A stretch of DNA of 64,000 nucleotides from Salinicola salarius (GCF_003206135.1 NZ_PZJT01000006.1:255250-319249), one strand, 5' to 3'. Counted from the first letter of the stretch, positions 53,730 through 63,963 are shown. A program made the numbers and translations. Notes: a model not told the origin generated them from the sequence alone.

Positions 53730-53903
53730 GCAACGCCAACGTCAAAGCGCCTATCGAACCTGCATGGCAACGTAGTCAGACATGTAGTCAGACAAAGTCT
53801 GCCATGCCGGGCTCGATAGACGCTCGGGAGCCGCCGGGTGTTTCTGGCGTGGGCAGAGAGCCCGATCTCGATCGGGAGCCCAGAGGATGAGTGATTCAGG
53901 CGA

Positions 53904-54602
53904 TCAGTGATTCAGACGGCTGCGCAGACGCGCTACCGCCTGGCTGTGCAACTGGCAGACGCGGGATTCGCTGACGCCGAGCACGGCACCGATTTCCTTC
54001 AGGTTGAGCTCTTCCTGGTAATAGAGCCCCAGCAACAGCTTTTCTCGCTCCGGCAAGGCATCGATCGCCGCCATCACGTTGGTACGGTTGTCCGCATCGA
54101 GCAGTGCCTCCAGCGGCGATGGCAGACTGCCTTCCGCGACCGTGGCGACGCCATTTTCGGTGTCGCTCTCGTCGTACGTCAGCAGAAAGCCATTATTGGC
54201 ATCGATCAGCAATTGATGATAGTCGTCCCGGGATATGCCCATCTCCTGGGCGATCTCGCGTTCGTCCGGCGCCCGTCCCAACTGCTGCTCCAGCCGGCGC
54301 ACGGCCTGATCCAGTGCCCGGGCGTTTCGCCGCACGCTGCGCGGCATCCAGTCACGACTACGGAGCTCATCGATCATCGCGCCGCGAATGCGCTGGTTGG
54401 CATAAGTCGAGAAGCTCGCGCCGTGCGAATTGTCATAGCGCCCCATGGCGTCCAGCAGACCGAGCATGCCGGCTTGAACGAGATCATCGAGTTCCACGCT
54501 GGCGGGTAGGCGCACCTGGAGGGAGAGCGCGTGGCGTCTCACCATCGGCATGTACTGCTCAATCAATGCATGCTGATCGATTTTGCCCTGTGCGGTATAC
54601 AT
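53904..54602 (-). CDS. fliA: Flagellar sigma factor sigma-28
   Basis: RNA polymerase sigma factor for late flagellar and chemotaxis genes. 232 residues from the ATG at 54602 (MYTAQGKIDQ); a start 14 codons upstream lacks support. Seen: region 2 (VELDDLVQAGMLGLLDAMGR, FSTYANQRIRGAMIDELRSR), region 3 (RRLEQQLGRAPDEREIAQEM), region 4 (LPEREKLLLGLYYQEELNLK and IGAVLGVSESRVCQLHSQAV). It reads the TAAA-N15-GCCGATAA promoters seen at 15921, 27085 and 59765. It lies at the end of the leftward flagellar group; flhF and fleN (flhG), which often lie between flhA and fliA in Pseudomonas, are absent here. Confidence 0.96.
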   Translation of the reverse strand: MYTAQGKIDQHALIEQYMPMVRRHALSLQVRLPASVELDDLVQAGMLGLLDAMGRYDNSHGASFSTYANQRIRGAMIDELRSRDWMPRSVRRNARALDQAVRRLEQQLGRAPDEREIAQEMGISRDDYHQLLIDANNGFLLTYDESDTENGVATVAEGSLPSPLEALLDADNRTNVMAAIDALPEREKLLLGLYYQEELNLKEIGAVLGVSESRVCQLHSQAVARLRSRLNH

Positions 54603-54731
54603 CGAATGGCCTCGTGCAAAACACCTTACGGTCATGGGACGCATGACCTATACCCCATTATGCCTCGCGGCCGCCGAGCCAAGACGGCAAACTGCCAGTT
54701 TTCCAGCGGCTATTTCGGCTGTTTGTCAGCG

Positions 54732-55256
54732 TCACTGACGGTAGTCGACGATCAGTTGGCCGCTGGAGATTACCCGGTTGCCATTGGCATGCTCTCCCGG
54801 TGGCAACAGGAAGCGCAGCCGGAATGGAAGGGACGCGGCTCGCCCCGCAAAGCGCTGCGTTTCCCCCCGCGCTCGAACCAGCGGTAGACAGAGCTGTCCA
54901 TGGCAGAGCCAGGTCTTTAATGTCGGCGCTGGCGTATCGGTCTGGAAAACCCAGCGAACGTTCGCGATCTCGCCCTGTTCCGCTGACGGCGGCAGCGTGA
55001 TCGGCGCACTTTCCAGGGGGCGCTCCGACACGACGATCGTCTGGCGCGGCAGTTGGCCTATCCAAGTGCTCTGGGCCGCCGAAACTGGCGCGATCGCTCC
55101 CATGAAGACCATCACCCCGGTGGCGATCGCACCGACTAGCATGCAGGTGGCCTTTGAGCGCGCGCTCGGCGCCAGGGAAAACGCTCTTGATAAAGACGAC
55201 GCCCGCGGCATCGCGGACAAGGCTCCCGTTCTCACCGACCGGAGATCGACAGTCAT
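54732..55256 (-). CDS. flhE: Flagellar protein FlhE
   Basis: Periplasmic flagellar accessory protein, linked in enterobacteria to control of proton leak through the export gate. 174 residues. The start ATG overlaps the flhA stop (ATGA). Residues 1-38 are basic; a hydrophobic signal segment (MLVGAIATGVMVFMGAIAPVSA) follows, so translation might also begin at the ATG at 55142. The mature part matches FlhE by pattern: WIGQLPRQTIVVSERPL, TWLCHGQLCLPLV with two Cys, and the end SSGQLIVDYR. An alternative frame on the same strand (54658-55284) is rejected, as it has no family features. Confidence 0.8.
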   Translation of the reverse strand: MTVDLRSVRTGALSAMPRASSLSRAFSLAPSARSKATCMLVGAIATGVMVFMGAIAPVSAAQSTWIGQLPRQTIVVSERPLESAPITLPPSAEQGEIANVRWVFQTDTPAPTLKTWLCHGQLCLPLVRARGETQRFAGRAASLPFRLRFLLPPGEHANGNRVISSGQLIVDYRQ

Positions 55257-57337
55257 GACGATGCCCCGATGGTCGTGGTGACACGCAAGGTGCGATCGTC
55301 GGGAATCTCAGCCTGGGAAAGCACGACCAGAGACTTGATCTGGCGGCGCAAGAAACGCGCCAGCAGCGCCCGCAGGCCGTGTTGAACGACCAATACGGTC
55401 GGCTCGTCCCGGCTCTGCTGCCGCTCCACCGCGGCGGCGGTCTGCTGCATCAGCGTTTCGGCCAGCCCCGGTTCGAGCGCACCGCCGTTGTTGAGCGCTT
55501 GCGCCAGGACCTGCTCCAGGCGGGGCTCCAGCCCCATTACGTGCATCGGCTCTCGTCCCGGGAACCACTGTTGGGTAATTGCCCGGCCCAGCGCAACACG
55601 CACCAGCGCGGTCAACTCGTTGGCATCCGACTGCTGCGGCGCGTACTCCGCCAGCACGTCGAGAATCGTGTGCATGTCGCGGATCGGGACGTCTTCGGCA
55701 AGCAGGTTCTGCAGGATGCGTTGCAACGTCGTCAGCGCCAGCAGCTTGGGCACGACGTCTTCCACCAGCGATTTCTGCTGCTCCGCGACCTTGTCCAGCA
55801 GCTGCTGAACCTCGGCGCGTCCCAGCATGTCGCCGGCGTTTTCATGCAGCAGATGATTGAGATGCGTGGCGATCACGGTACTCGCGTCCACCACGGTATA
55901 GCCGTAGATCTGGGCTCGTTCCCGTTGCGCCGTATCGATCCAGTAGGCGGTCAGGCCAAATGCAGGATCCTGGGTGCGGGTGCCATCCAGCGTTCCGGAA
56001 ACCTGGCCCGGGTCGATCGCCAGCCATTTGCCCGGGAATGCCTCTGCGCGACCGACTTCCACGCCTTTCAGGGTGATCACGTAGGTGTTGGGGCTGAGTT
56101 CGAGATTGTCGCGAATATGGACGACCGACGGCAGGAATCCGACATCCTGGGCGAACTTCTTGCGCACACTCTTGATGCGTCCCAGCAGTTCTCCCTGCTG
56201 GCGCTGGTCTACCAGCGGGATCAGGCGGTGCCCCACTTCCAGTCCCAGGGTATCGACCAGTTGCACGTCGTCCCAGCTCGCCTCCGGCGTTTCCTGTACC
56301 GCTGGGGGGGCCTTTTCTTCCACCGCGCGCACGGCCTTGACCTGCTCGCGCCGGGACATCCACCAGCCCAGCGATCCCAGGATCACGGCAAACAGCAGGA
56401 AGACGACGTTCGGCATGCCGGGGATCAGACCGAGCAGCCCCATGACGCCAGCCGCGAGGAACATGACCCGCGGGTTATTGAAAAGCTGACTCAACAGCTG
56501 CTGACCGACGTCCTGGTCGGTATTGACGCGAGACACCGTGACGCCCGCCGCCGTCGAGATCACCAGCGCCGGAATCTGGGCGACCAGGCCGTCGCCCACG
56601 GTCAGCAATGTATAGGTCTTCACGGCTTCGCCGAATGGCAGGCCATGCTGCGCCACACCGATCATCAACCCGCCGATCAGGTTGATCACCATGATCAGCA
56701 GGCCCGCCATGGCATCGCCGCGGACGAACTTGCTGGCACCGTCCATGGAGCCGTAGAACTCCGACTCCTGATTGATCTCGGTTCGCCGTCTGCGGGCCTC
56801 TTCCTCGCCGATCAGACCGGCGTTGAGGTCGGCATCGATCGCCATCTGCTTGCCGGGCATGGAGTCCAGAGTAAAACGCGCGCCCACTTCGGCAATTCGC
56901 CCGGCGCCCTTGGTGATGACCATGAAGTTGATCACCACCAGAATCAAGAACACCACCAGACCAACGGCGAAGTTGCCGCCGATCAGGAACTCGCCGAAGG
57001 CCTCGATCACCTTGCCCGCGGCATCGCCCCCTTCGTGGCCTTCCATCAGCACCACACGGGTGGATGCCACGTTCAGCGACAGTCGCAGCAGCGTCGAGAA
57101 CAGCAGGACCGCCGGGAACGCCGCGAAGTCCAGCGGCTTTTCCGTGAACATGCTGACCAGCAGCACCATGATCGACAGCGCGATATTGAAGGTGAAAAAG
57201 AGATCGAGCGCGAATGGCGGTAACGGCAGGATCATCATGCTCAAGATCATGATGATCAGCACAGGGCCGGCCAGGATCTTGAACTGTGTGTCAGCCGGCC
57301 ACTTGCGCTGACCGAACCACTGGGTGAGCGCGTTCAT
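55253..57337 (-). CDS. flhA: Flagellar biosynthesis protein FlhA
   Basis: Major export-gate protein of the flagellar type III secretion system. 694 residues: eight N-terminal membrane helices (to about 330) with the FHIPEP signature ARFTLDSMPGKQMAIDADLN, then the cytoplasmic nonameric-ring domain (about 360-694: GLEVGHRLIPLVDQRQQGEL, IGKW-type WLAIDPGQVSG). ATG overlaps the flhB stop, flhE follows with another overlap. Full length. Confidence 0.96.
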   Translation of the reverse strand: MNALTQWFGQRKWPADTQFKILAGPVLIIMILSMMILPLPPFALDLFFTFNIALSIMVLLVSMFTEKPLDFAAFPAVLLFSTLLRLSLNVASTRVVLMEGHEGGDAAGKVIEAFGEFLIGGNFAVGLVVFLILVVINFMVITKGAGRIAEVGARFTLDSMPGKQMAIDADLNAGLIGEEEARRRRTEINQESEFYGSMDGASKFVRGDAMAGLLIMVINLIGGLMIGVAQHGLPFGEAVKTYTLLTVGDGLVAQIPALVISTAAGVTVSRVNTDQDVGQQLLSQLFNNPRVMFLAAGVMGLLGLIPGMPNVVFLLFAVILGSLGWWMSRREQVKAVRAVEEKAPPAVQETPEASWDDVQLVDTLGLEVGHRLIPLVDQRQQGELLGRIKSVRKKFAQDVGFLPSVVHIRDNLELSPNTYVITLKGVEVGRAEAFPGKWLAIDPGQVSGTLDGTRTQDPAFGLTAYWIDTAQRERAQIYGYTVVDASTVIATHLNHLLHENAGDMLGRAEVQQLLDKVAEQQKSLVEDVVPKLLALTTLQRILQNLLAEDVPIRDMHTILDVLAEYAPQQSDANELTALVRVALGRAITQQWFPGREPMHVMGLEPRLEQVLAQALNNGGALEPGLAETLMQQTAAAVERQQSRDEPTVLVVQHGLRALLARFLRRQIKSLVVLSQAEIPDDRTLRVTTTIGASS

Positions 57338-58497
57338 TCACTCTCCTTGGAAGAATCTGACGCCGCTTCATCTAGCGCTGGCGGCACGGGCAGGTCGCGA
57401 GGCGTTGGCGGTACATCGCCGCCGTCGGTTTCGACCTGTTTGAGACGGAAGGCCCAGGCCAGGACCTCGGCGACCGCCGTATAGAGATCGCCAGGTATTT
57501 CCTGTTCCAGATCGACATGGTGATACAGCGCACGCGCCAGCGGCGGCGCTTCCAGTCGCGGTATGCGATTTTCGTCGCCCAGTTCCCTGATCTTGGCAGC
57601 GACGTGATCGGCCCCCTTGGCAACGACCCGAGGGGCGGACATGGAATCCTGCTGGTAGCTCAGCGCCACGGCATAGTGCGTCGGGTTGGTCACGATCACG
57701 TCGGCGGTCGGCACCTTGCTCATCATCCGACGTCTCGCCATGGCCTGCTGCTGAGAACGTATGCGACCCTTGACGTGCGGGTCGCCTTCGCTCTCCTTGT
57801 GTTCCTGGCGAATGTCCTCGCGGCTCATGCGCAGCTTCTTGTTGTGGCTCCATATCTGATAGGGAACGTCGATCAGGATGACCAGTATCAAAGAGGCCAC
57901 GATGAGCGCACAGCCCACGGCCGCCAAGCGCATCGCCGTGGCCAGCGCCTGCTGGATCGGCATCTCCATGAGACCAAGCAGCGTACCGTGCTGCGACCAA
58001 AGATACGCCACGCCGACGCCACCAACCAGCACCGACTTGGCGATGGCCTTTGCCAGTTCCGCCAACGCCTGGGTCGAGAACATGCGCTTTAAACCCTTGA
58101 ACGGGTTCAGCTTACCCAACTGCGGCTTGAGCGATTTCGCCGAGACCAGCCAGCCACCCAGCATCGTCGGCCCCAGGATCGCCGCGGTCGTGAACAACAG
58201 GAACAGAGGCAGCAACGCCAATAGCGTATGCTGCCCCAGCACCCAGACGTGGCTCAGCATCCGAGCGCTGTCGAATGCCAGCCCGTGATCGAAAAGGAAG
58301 GACTGCTCCATGACGAGGCTCAGCTCGTCATAGAGATTGTTGCCCATGACCCACAGGCCCAGTACACCGCTGACCAGCAACAGGAAGGTGGCGAGTTCAC
58401 GTGACCTTGCGACCTGCCCCTCTTCTCGCGCTTTCTCGATTCGTCTGGGCGTCGCCGGTTCGGTTTTTTCCTGATCGCTGTCGTTCTGCTCGGCCAA
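57334..58497 (-). CDS. flhB: Flagellar biosynthesis protein FlhB
   Basis: Export-gate substrate-specificity switch. 387 residues. Start TTG at 58497 with GGAG 5 nt upstream; no in-frame ATG fits the conserved N-terminus (EKTEPATPRRIEKAREEGQV). Seen: four membrane helices (about 30-210) and the cytoplasmic autocleavage site NPTH in VIVTNPTHYAVAL (about 268-280). The C-terminal tail is extended by about 20 residues compared with short FlhBs. First gene of flhB-flhA-flhE, about 150 nt after cheZ. Confidence 0.95.
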   Translation of the reverse strand: MAEQNDSDQEKTEPATPRRIEKAREEGQVARSRELATFLLLVSGVLGLWVMGNNLYDELSLVMEQSFLFDHGLAFDSARMLSHVWVLGQHTLLALLPLFLLFTTAAILGPTMLGGWLVSAKSLKPQLGKLNPFKGLKRMFSTQALAELAKAIAKSVLVGGVGVAYLWSQHGTLLGLMEMPIQQALATAMRLAAVGCALIVASLILVILIDVPYQIWSHNKKLRMSREDIRQEHKESEGDPHVKGRIRSQQQAMARRRMMSKVPTADVIVTNPTHYAVALSYQQDSMSAPRVVAKGADHVAAKIRELGDENRIPRLEAPPLARALYHHVDLEQEIPGDLYTAVAEVLAWAFRLKQVETDGGDVPPTPRDLPVPPALDEAASDSSKESE

Positions 58498-58570
58498 GCG
58501 CGCACTCCGCCACGAAAGGGGATGGATACCTGGACGCTATTCTGCTTGGAGAGAAGGAATATCAAACGGA

Positions 58571-58600
58571 GAAATAGCAGGATGTACACCCTGCTATTTC
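58571..58600 (-). terminator. Stem-loop between cheZ and flhB
   Basis: Perfect 11-bp stem GAAATAGCAGG / CCTGCTATTTC with an 8-nt loop. No long T-run follows, so it may attenuate or protect the RNA ends rather than fully stop transcription. Confidence 0.5.
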
Positions 58601-58647
58601 GGAAGGCTGGACATTGTCGATGGCCGGAAAGATCCTATCGGCCAAGA

Positions 58648-59316
58648 TCAGAACCCGAGACTGTCCAGCAGGTCGTCGACCTGATCCTGGCTGCTGACGA
58701 CATCGGCAGCCTGCGGATTGACCTGAGGGCCGTTGAGCAGCGAGTCGGATTGATCGGCCACGCGATTGGTACGTTCACGACGCTCGGTTCCCTCGGGCGC
58801 ATTATCGATCAGCACCTGGAGCAGTTGCTGCTCGATCTCGTGGATCACGTCCATCATCTTCTTGATGACCTGGCCGGTGAGATCCTGAAAATCCTGCGCC
58901 ATCATGATCTCGAGCAGTTGGGCGTTGGTGGCGCTGGTCTGCTTGGGCACGTTCTGCAGATAGGAACGGGTGTCCTTGACCAGCGCCTTGGCCTCGTCGA
59001 GCGCCTTGGGTTCGGCAAACCACTCGTCCCAACGCTTGTCGAGCGCGATCGCTTCGCTCTCGAGCGCATTCTGCAGAGGCTGGGCATGATCAATGGCATT
59101 GAGTGCGCGTTCTGCCGCCTGTTCGGTCATCGACGCGACGTAGCTGAGCCGGTCACGAGCATCCGGAATCGCCTGTGCCGCCTTCTCTACCTCCTTATCG
59201 AGACCCAGCTCACGCATGTTCTCGCGCAGCATGCGAGTCAGGTGACCGATACGGCGAATCAGATCGTCGGAAGCCACGCTTTCCGCACCGCTGCCTTGAG
59301 GGGTGGCACCACTCAT
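58648..59316 (-). CDS. cheZ: Chemotaxis phosphatase CheZ
   Basis: Dephosphorylates CheY-P. 222 residues. Seen: long helical hairpin with the active-site segment [20 protein letters not shown] (catalytic Gln and Asp) and the C-terminal CheY-binding peptide [14 protein letters not shown]. Good ribosome-binding site GGAGG before the ATG. 19 nt after cheY, under the same sigma-28 promoter. Confidence 0.95.
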   Translation of the reverse strand: MSGATPQGSGAESVASDDLIRRIGHLTRMLRENMRELGLDKEVEKAAQAIPDARDRLSYVASMTEQAAERALNAIDHAQPLQNALESEAIALDKRWDEWFAEPKALDEAKALVKDTRSYLQNVPKQTSATNAQLLEIMMAQDFQDLTGQVIKKMMDVIHEIEQQLLQVLIDNAPEGTERRERTNRVADQSDSLLNGPQVNPQAADVVSSQDQVDDLLDSLGF

Positions 59317-59335
59317 GATCTACCCTCCGTAGGCG

Positions 59336-59725
59336 TCACTTGCCCAGTTTTTCAAAAATTTTGTTGAGCTTCTCCTCGAGCGTCGCCGCCGTGAACGGTT
59401 TGACGACGTAGCCGTTGGCGCCAGCCTGAGCAGCCGCGATGATATTTTCCTTCTTGGCTTCGGCCGTCACCATCAGCACGGGTAGCGAGGAGAGCTTCGG
59501 GTCCTGACGGATTTCCTTGAGCATCTCCAGGCCGTCGAGATTGGGCATGTTCCAATCGGAGACCACGAATTCGAAGCCACCGGCTCGCAACTTGGTCAAC
59601 GCTTCCTGCCCATCCTCGGCCTCTTCCACGTTTTCGAACCCGAGTTCCTTGAGCAGACTGCGGACGATCCGACGCATGGTCGGGAAATCGTCCACTACCA
59701 GAATGCTCATGTTCTTGTCAGCCAT
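59336..59725 (-). CDS. cheY: Chemotaxis response regulator CheY
   Basis: Single receiver domain that binds the flagellar switch when phosphorylated. 129 residues. Seen: acidic pair D12-D13, phospho-acceptor D57 ([12 protein letters not shown]), T87 (MVTAEA) and K109 ([14 protein letters not shown]), all as in E. coli CheY. Own sigma-28 promoter about 30 nt upstream; cotranscribed with cheZ. Confidence 0.97.
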   Translation of the reverse strand: MADKNMSILVVDDFPTMRRIVRSLLKELGFENVEEAEDGQEALTKLRAGGFEFVVSDWNMPNLDGLEMLKEIRQDPKLSSLPVLMVTAEAKKENIIAAAQAGANGYVVKPFTAATLEEKLNKIFEKLGK

Positions 59726-59764
59726 CGTCTTTCCTCTTCACTTCATTAGGCGGGCATGGTGAGG

Positions 59765-59791
59765 TTATCGGCAGCATGCCTGCTCGCTTTA
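59765..59791 (-). promoter_or_regulatory. Sigma-28 (FliA) promoter of cheYZ
   Basis: On the minus strand TAAA (59791-59788), a 15-nt spacer and GCCGATAA (59772-59765): exact consensus, about 40 nt before the cheY ATG. It lies in the 76-nt gap after cheB. Confidence 0.9.
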
Positions 59792-59801
59792 AACATCCTG
59801 T

Positions 59802-60866
59802 TTATACGCGCTGCGCGCGTCCGGCCAAGTGCATCTGCTGAACCAGGTGTCCTGCAATGTCATTCAGTGCAATGACCTCTGTGGCTCCGCCAAGCGCGAT
59901 CGCTTCCTTGGGCATGCCGAATACCACGCAGCTCGCCTCGTCCTGGGCCACGGTATGGGCGCCGGCCTCGCGCATCTGGAGAAGCCCGGCGGCACCGTCA
60001 CGCCCCATCCCGGTCAGAATGACACCCAGCGCATTACGACCAGCGCAGGCGGCGGCGGACTGGAACAACACATCGACCGAGGGCCGGTGGCGGTTGACGG
60101 GAGGCCCGTCATCGAGCGCAATCACGTAGTTCGCTCCCGAGCGAGTCAGGCGCATGTGCCAGTCCCCCGGCGCGATATAGACATGCCCGGGCAGGACACG
60201 CTCACGGTCTTCGGCCTCCTTGACGGTGACCCGGCAAAGGCGATCGAGCCGCTCGGCGAAGGAGCGCGTGAAGCCTCCCGGCATATGTTGCGTAATCAAC
60301 ACCGCGGGACTGTTCGCCGGCAATGGCTCGATGACCTGGCGAATGGCTTCGGTCCCCCCCGTCGAGGCGCCGATAATGATGATCTTTTCGCTCGAGAGCA
60401 TCGGAGCCTTCAACACCTTTCGCGGTGCCGCCGGCTTGGCCAGAGCTCCTTGGCGACTTGGCCGGGCTTGCGCGGCAGCCCGGATCTTCTCGGCGATCAT
60501 GCCGGCATATTCCAGCATGCCATCGCGGATTCCGACTTCCGGCTTGGCGACGAAATCGACGGCACCCAACTCCAACGCCCTCAGCGTGATTTCGGAACCC
60601 CGCTGCGTCAGAGAAGAAACCATCAGCACCGGCATCGGACGCAAACGCATCAGACGCTCAAGAAAATCCAGCCCGTCCATGCGCGGCATTTCGACATCCA
60701 GAGTCAGGACGTCGGGATTGTGCTTCTTGATCAGGTCCCGCGCTACCAGCGGATCCGGCGCCGTGGCAACCACGGTCATGTCCGGCTGGGCATCGATGAT
60801 CTTGGTCATCAAGTCGCGAATGAGCGCCGAATCATCGACACAAAGTACTTTGATCTTCGGATTCAC
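59802..60866 (-). CDS. cheB: Chemotaxis methylesterase/deamidase CheB
   Basis: Removes methyl groups from receptors when phosphorylated. 354 residues, start GTG at 60866 with GGGAG 8 nt upstream. Seen: receiver domain with D11-D12 and phospho-Asp57 ([13 protein letters not shown]), linker (about 130-160), and esterase domain with the catalytic triad Ser168 (GASTGGTEA), His194 (TQHMPGGFT) and Asp290 ([10 protein letters not shown]). 11 nt after cheR. Confidence 0.96.
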   Translation of the reverse strand: MNPKIKVLCVDDSALIRDLMTKIIDAQPDMTVVATAPDPLVARDLIKKHNPDVLTLDVEMPRMDGLDFLERLMRLRPMPVLMVSSLTQRGSEITLRALELGAVDFVAKPEVGIRDGMLEYAGMIAEKIRAAAQARPSRQGALAKPAAPRKVLKAPMLSSEKIIIIGASTGGTEAIRQVIEPLPANSPAVLITQHMPGGFTRSFAERLDRLCRVTVKEAEDRERVLPGHVYIAPGDWHMRLTRSGANYVIALDDGPPVNRHRPSVDVLFQSAAACAGRNALGVILTGMGRDGAAGLLQMREAGAHTVAQDEASCVVFGMPKEAIALGGATEVIALNDIAGHLVQQMHLAGRAQRV

Positions 60867-60877
60867 CGTTTCACTCC

Positions 60878-61774
60878 CTAGCGCGAGACGTCCGGCGTCG
60901 TTCGCGCCGACGGCGATGCCAACGTATAGATGGTCTGGCCTCTCAAGCGAAAAGCCTGACTCAGGAAGGAGAAATTCTCGGAGTGACCGGCAAACAGCAA
61001 GCCATCCGGTTTCATTTGGGATGCAAAGCGACGCAGGATATTCGTCTGTGTCTCTCTATCGAAATAAATCATGACGTTGCGGCAAAAAATGATGTCGAAC
61101 GGGCCATTGATGGACCATGTTCCCGTGACCAGATTGAGCGGCCGGTAATCGATCATGGCCGCCAGCTCGGGGCGCACCCGCGCCTTGCCGGCGCGGGCCC
61201 CGCTACCACGCTGAAAAAATTGCCGGCAACGGGCCTCACCGAGCTTCTCTACCACTTCCAGCGGATAGATACCGGCGCGAGCGACATTCAGCGCTTCGGT
61301 ATCGATGTCCGTCGCCAGGATCTTGACCTGGGAGGCTGCAGCTCCCAGCGTCTCCCTCACCGTCATGGCCAGGGAATAAGGCTCTTCCCCGGTAGACGCA
61401 CCGGCACACCAGATTTTGATGCCGGGCCCGCGCCGACACACCTCTTCGGCCAATGCCGGGAAGTGATGGGCTTCACGGAAGAAAGCTGTCAGGTTCGTGG
61501 TCAAGGCGTTGGTAAAGGCTTCCCACTCCTTGGAATCTGACCGACGCTCGAGCCTGTCCAGATAATCGCTGAAACGATTCATGCCGTGCACCCGCAGCCG
61601 TTTGGCCAGGCGGCTGTAGACCATTTCGCGCTTATTGTCCGCCATGACGATACCGGCACGGCGGTAGATCAGGTCTCGAACCCGCTCGAAATCGCGCGAG
61701 GTGAAATCGAGGTCTCGCGTGAAACCTGTGCCATTGTCACCGTTGCCACCCTGAGATCCGGGGCTCGAAAACAT
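60878..61774 (-). CDS. cheR: Chemotaxis methyltransferase CheR
   Basis: SAM-dependent glutamate methyltransferase of receptors. 298 residues from the ATG at 61774 (GAGG upstream); a GTG at 61804 would overlap less sensibly. Seen: helical N-terminal domain ([20 protein letters not shown]), SAM-binding [17 protein letters not shown], and [16 protein letters not shown]. Lies between the receptor gene and cheB. Confidence 0.95.
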   Translation of the reverse strand: MFSSPGSQGGNGDNGTGFTRDLDFTSRDFERVRDLIYRRAGIVMADNKREMVYSRLAKRLRVHGMNRFSDYLDRLERRSDSKEWEAFTNALTTNLTAFFREAHHFPALAEEVCRRGPGIKIWCAGASTGEEPYSLAMTVRETLGAAASQVKILATDIDTEALNVARAGIYPLEVVEKLGEARCRQFFQRGSGARAGKARVRPELAAMIDYRPLNLVTGTWSINGPFDIIFCRNVMIYFDRETQTNILRRFASQMKPDGLLFAGHSENFSFLSQAFRLRGQTIYTLASPSARTTPDVSR

Positions 61775-61788
61775 GGCTGCCTCGGTTT

Positions 61789-63963
61789 TCAAAATGCCTC
61801 CCACTCCTCATTGTCATCCGTCACCGCGCGACGACCGACCTCTGGTTGCTTGGCCAGGGGTTTCGCCGGCTTGGCTTTATGCTGCCGGTCGTCTGCATGC
61901 GCGTCGGAGGCAGAGTATCCGATTCGAATCACGCGCTCGTCACCGCTACCCGCCAGGCGGAATACGGCAATGGACGAGGTCAGATGTTCGACGCTGGCCC
62001 GCAACTCGGCGGCCGTGGTTGCCGTGATTTGCACACGCTCGGCGTTCTGCTGGGTCACCTGATCCATTTGCGTGACCGCCTGGCTGATCTGCTGAATCCC
62101 GCTGGTCTGCTCCTCGGAGGCTGCGGAGATCTCGCTGATGATATCGTTGACGCGCGTCACGGCACTGATCACTTCCTCGATCGATCCTTCGGCCTGACGT
62201 ACCAGGTCGGCACCGCGCCCCACTTCCTGGGTCGAACTATCGATGAGATTGCGAATTTCCTTCGCGGCATCGGCGCTGCGGCTGGCAAGGTTGCGCACTT
62301 CGCCGGCCACCACGGCAAAACCACGACCCTGTTCGCCGGCTCTCGCCGCCTCGACGGAGGCATTGAGTGCCAGGATATTGGTCTGGAACGCGATCGAGTC
62401 GATCACGCCGATAATATCGGCGACCTTGCGCGAGCTATCGGTAATACGATCCATGGTGCCAACGACCTGCCCCATCACCTCGCCGCTTCGGCGTACGGTG
62501 TCGGTCGCGCCATCAGCCAACTGACTGGCTTGGCGAGCATTGTCGGCATTCTGTTTCACGGTCGCCGTCATCTGCTCCATGCTGGTCGCGGTCTCCGCCA
62601 GTGAAGCAGCCTGCTGTTCGGTACGTGAGGAGAGGTCTTCGTTACCGCTGGCGATATCCCGCGTGGCCGGGACCACAACCGCCACGTTCGAATTGACGTC
62701 GCCCACGATCGTGCCCAGGCTCTGGCGCATGCGATTGAGTGCGCCGACTAGACGCCCGACCTCATCATCACCGCGTTGCTTCAACGTGGCACCCAGATTG
62801 CCCGAAGCGATCTGCAGTGAAAATTCCAGGGCTTCGCGAACGGGCTTCAGTGTCGCGCGTATCGTCGTCCACCCCACCGCAATCAGCAGGATGGCGCCTA
62901 CTGCCAGCAACGAGATAAAGATGAGCATCGTGGTGCGCTGGGATTCGGCAGCGCTGATTGCCATCTCCGCCCCGCTCGCACGCTTCGCTTCCACCAGAAC
63001 ATTCAGATCACTGCTGATCTTATCGCTGTTGGCCTCCAGCACGTCGTTGTATGCCACGTAGGATTGATAGAAATCTCCCCCGTTGAGCGCCGCCATGACG
63101 CCTTTCAGGCCATCGTCCCGGTAGCTCTGGAGATCGGCGGCAAAGGTTTCCGCCGCCGCCGTCTGGTTGGCGGGACGATCCTGATAGTAGGCATCCCAGG
63201 TATTGTTGAGCTCGGCGATGAGTGCATCGACCTGCTTGTTGACCGGCGCCAGGTCAGCCGCCATCGGATTGCTGACCGGCTTGTCGACCAGATCTCGCCC
63301 TTTCGACATCAACTGATCGATCTTCTGTAGACGTGCCAGATCCTCCAGCCCGTCGTTGGTCAACTGCTGCAATCGTTGGCCACTTTCATGCAGCGCATAC
63401 AGCGAAACGCCACCGCTACCCGCCAGCACGACCAACGCCAGCACCGTCATCGAAACCAGCCGCCCTTTCAGCGAACGCAAGTTGAGACGCCGGATCGCCG
63501 GGAGCACTCCTCGCGGCTTCAACTCGCCATGGTCGAGCTTGACGCCCCGTTTGCGCCCCGCCAGCAGCTGTGGATAGTGCTTTTCCGCCAGACGGCGCGA
63601 TTTATCGGTGACCTTGACCCGCACCGAGGTGTAGCCCACGACCTTGCCCCCTTCGACGATGGGAGTAACGGTCGATTGAACCCAGTAATGCGACCCGTCC
63701 TTGCGACGATTCTTGATGACCCCAGACCAGTTCTCGCCCTTCTGCAGCGTTTTCCAGAGATTCTCGAAAGCCGCCGGAGGCATGTCCGGGTGGCGAACGA
63801 TGTTATGAGGTGCACCGATCAGCTCTTCGCGGCTGAAGCCGCTGATCCGGACGAAAGCCGGATTGGCGTAGGTGATCCTGCCTTTCAGATCGGTTCGCGA
63901 GATCAGGTAATCCGATTCGCTTATCACGAATTCCTGGTCGGTGACAGGCTGATTGTTTCGCAT
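61789..63963 (-). CDS. PAS-domain methyl-accepting chemotaxis protein
   Basis: Chemoreceptor of about 724 residues from the ATG at 63963 (AGGA upstream). In order: cytoplasmic PAS domain (about 15-120; [31 protein letters not shown] as in Aer); basic linker; membrane helix (about 172-194); periplasmic helical bundle (about 195-350); membrane helix (about 355-378); HAMP (about 380-430); signalling domain with the hairpin tip [20 protein letters not shown] near 545-565. It ends in EWEAF, a xWxxF pentapeptide like the NWETF that tethers CheR/CheB, encoded right after it. The PAS plus an additional periplasmic domain suggests both redox/energy and outside sensing. Confidence 0.92.
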   Translation of the reverse strand: MRNNQPVTDQEFVISESDYLISRTDLKGRITYANPAFVRISGFSREELIGAPHNIVRHPDMPPAAFENLWKTLQKGENWSGVIKNRRKDGSHYWVQSTVTPIVEGGKVVGYTSVRVKVTDKSRRLAEKHYPQLLAGRKRGVKLDHGELKPRGVLPAIRRLNLRSLKGRLVSMTVLALVVLAGSGGVSLYALHESGQRLQQLTNDGLEDLARLQKIDQLMSKGRDLVDKPVSNPMAADLAPVNKQVDALIAELNNTWDAYYQDRPANQTAAAETFAADLQSYRDDGLKGVMAALNGGDFYQSYVAYNDVLEANSDKISSDLNVLVEAKRASGAEMAISAAESQRTTMLIFISLLAVGAILLIAVGWTTIRATLKPVREALEFSLQIASGNLGATLKQRGDDEVGRLVGALNRMRQSLGTIVGDVNSNVAVVVPATRDIASGNEDLSSRTEQQAASLAETATSMEQMTATVKQNADNARQASQLADGATDTVRRSGEVMGQVVGTMDRITDSSRKVADIIGVIDSIAFQTNILALNASVEAARAGEQGRGFAVVAGEVRNLASRSADAAKEIRNLIDSSTQEVGRGADLVRQAEGSIEEVISAVTRVNDIISEISAASEEQTSGIQQISQAVTQMDQVTQQNAERVQITATTAAELRASVEHLTSSIAVFRLAGSGDERVIRIGYSASDAHADDRQHKAKPAKPLAKQPEVGRRAVTDDNEEWEAF

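Noticed and set aside
54658-55284. Alternative minus-strand frame over flhE
   Set aside because: The frame 54732-55256 has a signal segment, two Cys and the FlhE C-terminal pattern; the alternative has none.
55379-57223. 614-codon open frame antisense to flhA
   Set aside because: Shadow of FlhA; His/Gln/Arg-rich with no domain.
62405-62421. GCCGATAATATCGGC palindrome as a sigma-28 promoter or operator
   Set aside because: It lies within the receptor coding region and has no TAAA at the right distance on either strand.
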